Assembly (NCBI GenBank): GCA_028869035.1
Contig: JAGWTL010000199.1
Coordinates: forward strand, 1 to 5,862
From: Burkholderiales bacterium
Lineage (GTDB): Bacteria; Pseudomonadota; Gammaproteobacteria; Burkholderiales; Burkholderiaceae_C
Length of the DNA: 5,862 nt
Reading direction: 5' to 3'
Below are positions 1 through 5,862 of this stretch, piece after piece (the stretch's first letter is position 1; every line of letters starts with the position of its first letter). The notes beneath the pieces are model-generated. The model saw only the letters and a program-made list of their open reading frames with translations. It searched no databases and had not been told where the DNA came from. The position numbers and the translations under genes were made by a program.

Positions 1-461
1 ACCGAGGCGTTTTCCAGAATGGCCTGCTGGCGCTGCAGCAGTTCGTCGAGTGTGGCCTGTTCGCGTTTGCGCTCGCTGATGTCCTCGATGATCCAGATCG
101 TGCCTTCGGCCGTGTTGGCCGGGTCGATGGCCTTGGCCCGCATATGGCAGTAAACCTCACTGTCGTCCTTGCGGCGCATGGGCAGTTCCACGTCCAGCAG
201 CTCGCCGCGTGCCAGCAGGGGGCCGGCCTGGCGGCCTATGGTTTCATAGGCTTCCTGGCTGGGGTAAAAGACGGAGCCCGGCTGGCCGACCAGTTCGCCC
301 TGCGGCCAGCCGTAGATTTCGGAGGCACGCGGGTTGCAGTGCAGGACCTTGCGGTCACGCGTGAAGAGAATGCCGACCGAGGCGTTTTCCAGAATAGCCT
401 GGTACTCCAGCAGGGTTTGCTGGATGCCGGGTTCGGAGGTATCACCGGGCGGTAGGGCCAT
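1..461 (-). CDS. PAS-domain signalling protein, N-terminal part (runs off the left edge)
   Basis: Reading the minus strand from the ATG at 461-459 gives 153 open codons with no stop before the window edge, so the C-terminal part is missing. Residues about 20-132 form one PAS/PAC unit: it opens with QAILENASVGILFTRD, continues with the core NPRASEIYGW and ends with the PAC signature IWIIEDISERK. A helical linker (EQATLDELLQRQ) then leads to a second QAILENAS at residue 147, so a second PAS domain begins exactly at the edge. No signal peptide or membrane segment is seen, so a cytoplasmic sensor is likely. Such tandem PAS modules usually precede a histidine kinase, GGDEF or EAL domain, but the output domain is not visible. 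The frame stays open upstream of the ATG (for example a TTG at 479-477) and no good ribosome binding site marks the start. The gene begins 46 nt after the gntR stop on the same strand with no clear terminator between, so co-transcription is possible. Confidence 0.85.
   Translation of the reverse strand, partial: MALPPGDTSEPGIQQTLLEYQAILENASVGILFTRDRKVLHCNPRASEIYGWPQGELVGQPGSVFYPSQEAYETIGRQAGPLLARGELLDVELPMRRKDDSEVYCHMRAKAIDPANTAEGTIWIIEDISERKREQATLDELLQRQQAILENAS
376..401. repeat. In-frame near-identical repeat of 1-26 (PAS-domain start)
   Basis: Positions 376-401 match positions 1-26 at 25 of 26 bases (the mismatch is 396 against 21). The offset of 375 nt is 125 codons, so both copies encode the same peptide QAILENAS in the PAS protein on the minus strand. 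This is an intragenic direct repeat marking the starts of two tandem PAS domains. It is best explained by domain duplication or gene conversion, not by a mobile element. Only the first bases of the second domain lie in the window, so the full extent of the duplication cannot be judged. Confidence 0.8.
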
Positions 462-507
462 GAATTCAGGATAGAGCAATTCAGGCCGGGAGAACAGTGC
501 AAAAGTC

Positions 508-1143
508 TCAGGTTGCCGCTTCGAGTCCGTTGCGGAAGTGAGCCAGCATCTTTTGCGTGGCGGCCGTGGCATCGCGTGCCTGCAGCGCGGTCATGACGGC
601 GCGGTGTTCGGCCAGCGATTCCTCGATGCGGCCGGACTTGAGCAGCGAGTGGTGCCGGTTGAGTTTCATGACCTTGCGCAGGTCGGCCACCATCTGCTTG
701 CGCCAGCGGTTGTCGGCGATCTCCAGCAGGCGCATGTGGAAGCGTTCGTTGATGGCGAAGAAGCGGTCCCGGTCCTGGGCACTGGATTCCAGTGCTTCGT
801 GCAGGCTTTGCAGTTCGCGCAGTTGCTCGTCCGTGGCGTGCTGGGCCACCACGCCGGTCGCGTCGGATTCGAGCAGGCCCAGCAGGTGGTAGATGTCCAC
901 CAGGTCCTTTTCGTTGACCTCGGTGACGTAGGCGCCGCGGCGCACCTTCATGGTTACCAGGCCTTCGGCGGCCAGGACCTTGAGAGCCTCGCGCAGGGGA
1001 GTGCGGCTGATACCGTAGTCCTCGGCGATCTTGAGTTCGTCGATCCAGCTGCCGGGCTCCAGCTCGCGGCTGAAGATGCGCTGGCGCAGCAGTTCGGCCA
1101 CTTCTTCATACAGGGCGCGGGGGGAGAGGGAAACGGCGGACAT
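508..1143 (-). CDS. GntR-family transcriptional regulator, FadR/FCD subfamily
   Basis: This 211-residue protein has the usual length for the FCD branch of GntR regulators. Residues about 8-75 are the winged helix-turn-helix: LYEEVAELLRQRIFSREL, then the recognition-helix stretch ISRTPLREALKVLAAEGLV, then the wing RRGAYVTEV. Residues about 80-205 are the all-helical FCD ligand domain. Its metal-site positions are visible as N132 and H136 (NERFH), H180 (EHRAV) and H202 (AHF). N132 sits where many relatives have Asp; Asn also occurs there in the family. Members bind DNA as dimers and usually respond to small organic acids or acyl compounds. Transcription is divergent from the methylmalonyl-CoA mutase operon across about 100 bp, so local control of propionyl/methylmalonyl-CoA metabolism and of itself is a reasonable inference. 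The effector cannot be read from the sequence. The ATG at 1143-1141 is the natural start, but it has no clear Shine-Dalgarno sequence. Confidence 0.93.
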   Translation of the reverse strand: MSAVSLSPRALYEEVAELLRQRIFSRELEPGSWIDELKIAEDYGISRTPLREALKVLAAEGLVTMKVRRGAYVTEVNEKDLVDIYHLLGLLESDATGVVAQHATDEQLRELQSLHEALESSAQDRDRFFAINERFHMRLLEIADNRWRKQMVADLRKVMKLNRHHSLLKSGRIEESLAEHRAVMTALQARDATAATQKMLAHFRNGLEAAT

Positions 1144-1150
1144 GGCCTGA

Positions 1151-1180
1151 ATTGTATGCTCAAGAAATATTTTGCATCAA
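1151..1180 (-). promoter_or_regulatory. Candidate sigma-70 promoter for gntR
   Basis: On the minus strand a -35-like TTGATG (complement of 1175-1180) is followed after 18 nt by TACAAT (complement of 1151-1156), which is one base from the consensus -10. Transcription would start about 7 nt further on, at roughly 1144, which nearly coincides with the gntR ATG at 1143. The message would then be almost leaderless, which fits the absence of a good ribosome binding site. The prediction rests on hexamer match and position only. Confidence 0.4.
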
Positions 1181-1201
1181 TAATTATGAATGAAGTAAAC
1201 T
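1172..1201 (+). promoter_or_regulatory. Candidate sigma-70 promoter for the methylmalonyl-CoA mutase operon
   Basis: TTGCAT at 1172-1177 and TAAACT at 1196-1201 are separated by 18 nt and each matches the sigma-70 consensus at four of six bases. The site lies in the AT-rich part of the divergent intergenic region and would give a leader of about 40 nt before the ATG at 1246. The leader contains a short perfect inverted repeat, AAAGG-G-CCTTT at 1216-1226, of unknown meaning. The match is moderate and other spacings are possible. Confidence 0.35.
1175..1192. promoter_or_regulatory. Near-palindromic candidate operator for the GntR regulator
   Basis: CATCAATAATTATGAATG is symmetric at 14 of 18 positions: a perfect 8-bp core ATAATTAT flanked by CAT and ATG, with two mismatched pairs between. 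It lies between the divergent gntR and mutase genes, inside the spacer of the candidate plus-strand promoter and over the candidate -35 of gntR. Binding there could repress both genes. GntR-family regulators bind short palindromes as dimers, but this sequence does not exactly match a motif I can name, and AT-rich stretches produce chance symmetry. Confidence 0.35.
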
Positions 1202-1245
1202 GCGCGCAACAAATTAAAGGGCCTTTCCGGGGCTGCCGCTTTGCC

Positions 1246-3405
<2,160 letters not shown>

Positions 3406-3420
3406 ACTCATAAACATGTC

Positions 3421-3816
3421 ATGAGGCCGTTTTTCGTGTATCTGCTGCGCTGTTCTGATGGCTCCTACTATTGCGGCCAAACAGACAACATTGAAGCGCG
3501 CATGCAGCAACACTACGCCGGCGAGATCGGCTACACCTCAACGCGAAAGCCTGTGCAATTGGTGTGGCAAGGCGAGTTTGAGACCCGAGAGGGTGCCATC
3601 GCTTTCGAGCAGCAGATCAAGGGTTGGACACGCGCGAAGAAGGAAGCGTTGATTGCAGGTGATTGGCCGCGGATTCAGGAGCTGGCGAAATCCAAGCAAT
3701 CCTACGGCGTGAGTGAAAAATATACCGTTCGCCCTGAGCTTGTCGAAGGGCTGGAGGGGCTTCGACAGGCTCAGCCCGAACGGGTGGGGTCGAAGGCGAT
3801 GAGGGAGAAGCCGTGA
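3421..3816 (+). CDS. Small GIY-YIG domain protein (YhbQ/COG2827-like)
   Basis: Residues 1-90 are a compact GIY-YIG domain: VYLLRCSDGSYYCGQTDN holds degenerate versions of the two name-giving motifs (V6-Y7-L8 and Y17-C18-G19). R27 (IEARMQQH) and E63 (AFEQQIKGW) occupy the catalytic Arg and metal-binding Glu positions. The following KGWTRAKKEALIAGDW is typical of the stand-alone bacterial subfamily. Members are predicted nucleases and their physiological roles are poorly defined. Residues about 103-121 (RPELVEG..LRQAQPERV) are encoded by a dispersed inverted repeat, so the tail is probably an acquired extension beyond the usual roughly 90-100 residues. The gene lies between the mutase and its GTPase chaperone, 15 nt after the former and overlapping the latter by 4 nt, so it is surely co-transcribed. 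Nothing in it suggests a role in B12 chemistry. Its 5' part looks less G/C-biased at third positions than its neighbours, which hints at transfer or low expression. The ATG at 3421 lacks a clear ribosome binding site. Confidence 0.88.
   Translation: MRPFFVYLLRCSDGSYYCGQTDNIEARMQQHYAGEIGYTSTRKPVQLVWQGEFETREGAIAFEQQIKGWTRAKKEALIAGDWPRIQELAKSKQSYGVSEKYTVRPELVEGLEGLRQAQPERVGSKAMREKP
3725..3783. repeat. REP-like imperfect inverted repeat inside the GIY-YIG gene
   Basis: The arms 3725-3748 and 3760-3783 are complementary at 21 of 24 positions, with an 11-nt loop. The exceptions are a 2x2 C/C mismatch (3732-3733 against 3775-3776) and a T/G pair (3740 against 3768) that can wobble in RNA. The right arm contains TTCGACAGGCTCAG, a sequence I recognise as a frequent dispersed intergenic repeat in beta- and some gammaproteobacteria. 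Here it is read through in frame as part of the GIY-YIG tail. In mRNA it would form a strong hairpin upstream of meaB. No U-run follows, so it does not look like an intrinsic terminator. The element family is recalled, not searched. Confidence 0.8.
3801..3807 (+). promoter_or_regulatory. Ribosome binding site deciding the meaB GTG start
   Basis: GAGGGAG ends 5 nt before the GTG at 3813 and is one of the best Shine-Dalgarno matches in the window. It supports the GTG that overlaps the GIY-YIG stop (GTGA, 3813-3816) as the real meaB start, and indicates independent initiation as well as translational coupling. Confidence 0.75.
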
Positions 3817-4826
3817 GCCATCCGCTACTTCTCGACGGCATCCTGCAGGGCACCCCCGCCCAGCAGCGCCGTGCCATGGCCAAGGCCATCACGCTGCTCG
3901 AATCCACACGCGCCGACCACCGCGCCCAAGGAGACGAACTGCTCACAGCCCTGCTGCCCCACACCGGTGGCGCGTTCCGCCTGGGCATCAGCGGCGTGCC
4001 CGGAGTGGGCAAATCCACCTTCATCGAGGCGCTGGGTCTTTATCTCATTGAGCATGGGCACCGGGTCGCCGTGCTGGCCGTCGATCCCTCGTCCAGCGTC
4101 TCTGGCGGCTCCATCCTCGGCGACAAGACGCGCATGGAGAAACTCTCCGTGCACGAAAAAGCCTACATCCGCCCCAGCCCGGCCAGCGGCACCCTGGGCG
4201 GCGTGGCCGAGAAAACACGTGAGGCCATGCTGGTCTGCGAGGCCGCAGGCTACGACGTGGTGATCGTCGAGACCGTGGGTGTGGGCCAGAGCGAGACCGC
4301 CGTGTCCAGCATGACGGACATGTTCTGCCTGATGCAACTGCCCAATGCGGGTGACGACCTGCAGGCCATCAAGAAGGGCGTGATGGAGCTGGCCGACCTG
4401 GTGGTGATCAATAAGGCCGATATTGACGCGGCGGCTGCCACGCGCGCGCAGGCGCAGATCACCTCATCGCTGCGCCTGCTCGGTCTGCACGGCCATCCTG
4501 AACATGCGCATCATGATGAAAAAATCTGGCATCCGAAGGTGGTCCAACTCAGTGCTCTCTTGGGTCAGGGTGTGGATGCCTTCTGGGCTGCCGTGACGCA
4601 ATTCCGATCCCTGCAGACGGCCAGCGGCAAGTTGGCGGCACGGCGCGAGGGCCAGGCCCAGGCCTGGATGTGGGAGCGCATCGAGTCGGGTCTTAAACAG
4701 GCTTTTCGTACCCATCCGCAGGTGCGCAAGCTGCTGCCTGCTCTGGGCGCCGAGGTTTTAGCGGGCCGACTGGCAGCTTCCACCGCCGCGCGGCAGCTAC
4801 TGCAGGCCTACGAACACAAAAACTGA
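3813..4826 (+). CDS. meaB: MeaB/ArgK-type G3E GTPase, methylmalonyl-CoA mutase chaperone
   Basis: MeaB (MMAA in humans) binds methylmalonyl-CoA mutase, uses GTP hydrolysis to gate cofactor delivery, and protects the enzyme from inactivation. The older name ArgK (arginine transport kinase) is misleading. The 337 residues match the family. The Walker A loop is GVPGVGKST at 61-69. The signature VDPSSSVSGGSILGDKTRM spans about 90-108. ETVGVGQSE at 153-161 is the family's switch/G3 motif. NKAD at 200-203 gives guanine specificity, and LSALLGQGV further on resembles G5. The C-terminal helical part (QAWMWERIESGLKQAF onward) fits the dimerisation arm. No residue is obviously lost. The gene starts with GTG inside the stop of the GIY-YIG gene and lies just after the mutase and just before propionyl-CoA carboxylase, the classical context for this GTPase. 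Confidence 0.96.
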   Translation: MSHPLLLDGILQGTPAQQRRAMAKAITLLESTRADHRAQGDELLTALLPHTGGAFRLGISGVPGVGKSTFIEALGLYLIEHGHRVAVLAVDPSSSVSGGSILGDKTRMEKLSVHEKAYIRPSPASGTLGGVAEKTREAMLVCEAAGYDVVIVETVGVGQSETAVSSMTDMFCLMQLPNAGDDLQAIKKGVMELADLVVINKADIDAAAATRAQAQITSSLRLLGLHGHPEHAHHDEKIWHPKVVQLSALLGQGVDAFWAAVTQFRSLQTASGKLAARREGQAQAWMWERIESGLKQAFRTHPQVRKLLPALGAEVLAGRLAASTAARQLLQAYEHKN

Positions 4827-4840
4827 CAAGTCACGAACAC

Positions 4841-4846
4841 AGAGGA
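4841..4846 (+). promoter_or_regulatory. Ribosome binding site of the carboxylase beta gene
   Basis: AGAGGA lies 6 nt before the ATG at 4853 and fixes that start. The 26-nt gap after meaB contains no terminator-like structure, so the carboxylase gene should be on the same transcript. Confidence 0.75.
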
Positions 4847-4852
4847 CCAACC

Positions 4853-5862
<1,010 letters not shown>

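Noticed and set aside
144..455. Plus-strand frame of 103 codons at the left end
   Set aside because: It is antisense to the PAS protein, whose minus-strand frame gives clear PAS/PAC motifs.
538..1245. Extension of the mutase reading frame upstream to an ATG at 538
   Set aside because: This stretch is antisense to the gntR gene and adds over 230 residues with no counterpart in mutases. The protein from 1246 already has the normal family length.
1186..1245. Alternative mutase start at the ATG at 1186
   Set aside because: It has no ribosome binding site, overlaps the candidate promoter and palindrome, and adds a 20-residue Cys-containing leader not expected in the family. It cannot be fully excluded without transcript data.
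3416..3424. Two-codon mini-frame ATG-TCA-TGA just before the GIY-YIG start
   Set aside because: It has no ribosome binding site and is expected by chance; no leader-peptide or attenuator structure accompanies it.
3725..3783. Intrinsic transcription terminator after the mutase gene
   Set aside because: The stem is strong but no T-run follows on either strand. It lies inside an open reading frame, and the downstream genes belong to the same pathway.
3617..4337. Minus-strand frames opposite the GIY-YIG and meaB genes
   Set aside because: They give low-complexity translations antisense to genes with clear catalytic motifs, and one merely reads the inverted repeat on its other strand.
4810..4841. 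9-bp direct repeat ACGAACACA at 4810-4818 and 4833-4841 around the meaB stop
   Set aside because: It is too short to support a target-site duplication or operator, and nothing mobile lies between the copies.

Overview
The window reads as chromosomal DNA of a GC-rich betaproteobacterium, most likely order Burkholderiales and plausibly family Comamonadaceae. The reasons are the strong G/C third-position bias, the protein sequences of the propionate genes, and an inverted repeat of the 'TTCGACAGGCTCAG' type that is dispersed in many such genomes. The taxon is an inference from sequence character; no search was run.

Layout. The left part is on the minus strand. It holds the N-terminal 153 codons of a protein with tandem PAS domains (1-461, running off the left edge), preceded by a complete FadR-type GntR regulator (508-1143). 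An AT-rich divergent intergenic region (1144-1245) follows, with candidate promoters in both directions and an 18-bp near-palindrome that could be the regulator's operator. The rest is on the plus strand and looks like one operon: full-length single-chain methylmalonyl-CoA mutase (1246-3405), a small GIY-YIG domain protein (3421-3816), the MeaB/ArgK mutase-chaperone GTPase (3813-4826, start overlapping the previous stop by 4 nt), and the first 336 codons of the propionyl-CoA carboxylase beta subunit (4853 to the right edge).

How the genes work together. Propionyl-CoA carboxylase makes methylmalonyl-CoA from propionyl-CoA. The B12-dependent mutase interconverts methylmalonyl-CoA and succinyl-CoA, and MeaB protects and reloads the mutase with adenosylcobalamin. 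This is the methylmalonyl-CoA route for propionate, odd-chain fatty acids and branched-chain amino acids. The epimerase and the biotin-carrying alpha subunit are not in the window. The divergent GntR protein is the natural candidate regulator of the operon.

The core pathway is well known. The less ordinary points are the GIY-YIG gene placed between the mutase and its chaperone, a dispersed inverted repeat that now encodes part of that protein's C-terminal tail and would form an mRNA hairpin inside the operon, and the candidate operator in the divergent promoter region. I see no clear evidence for a wholly new system.
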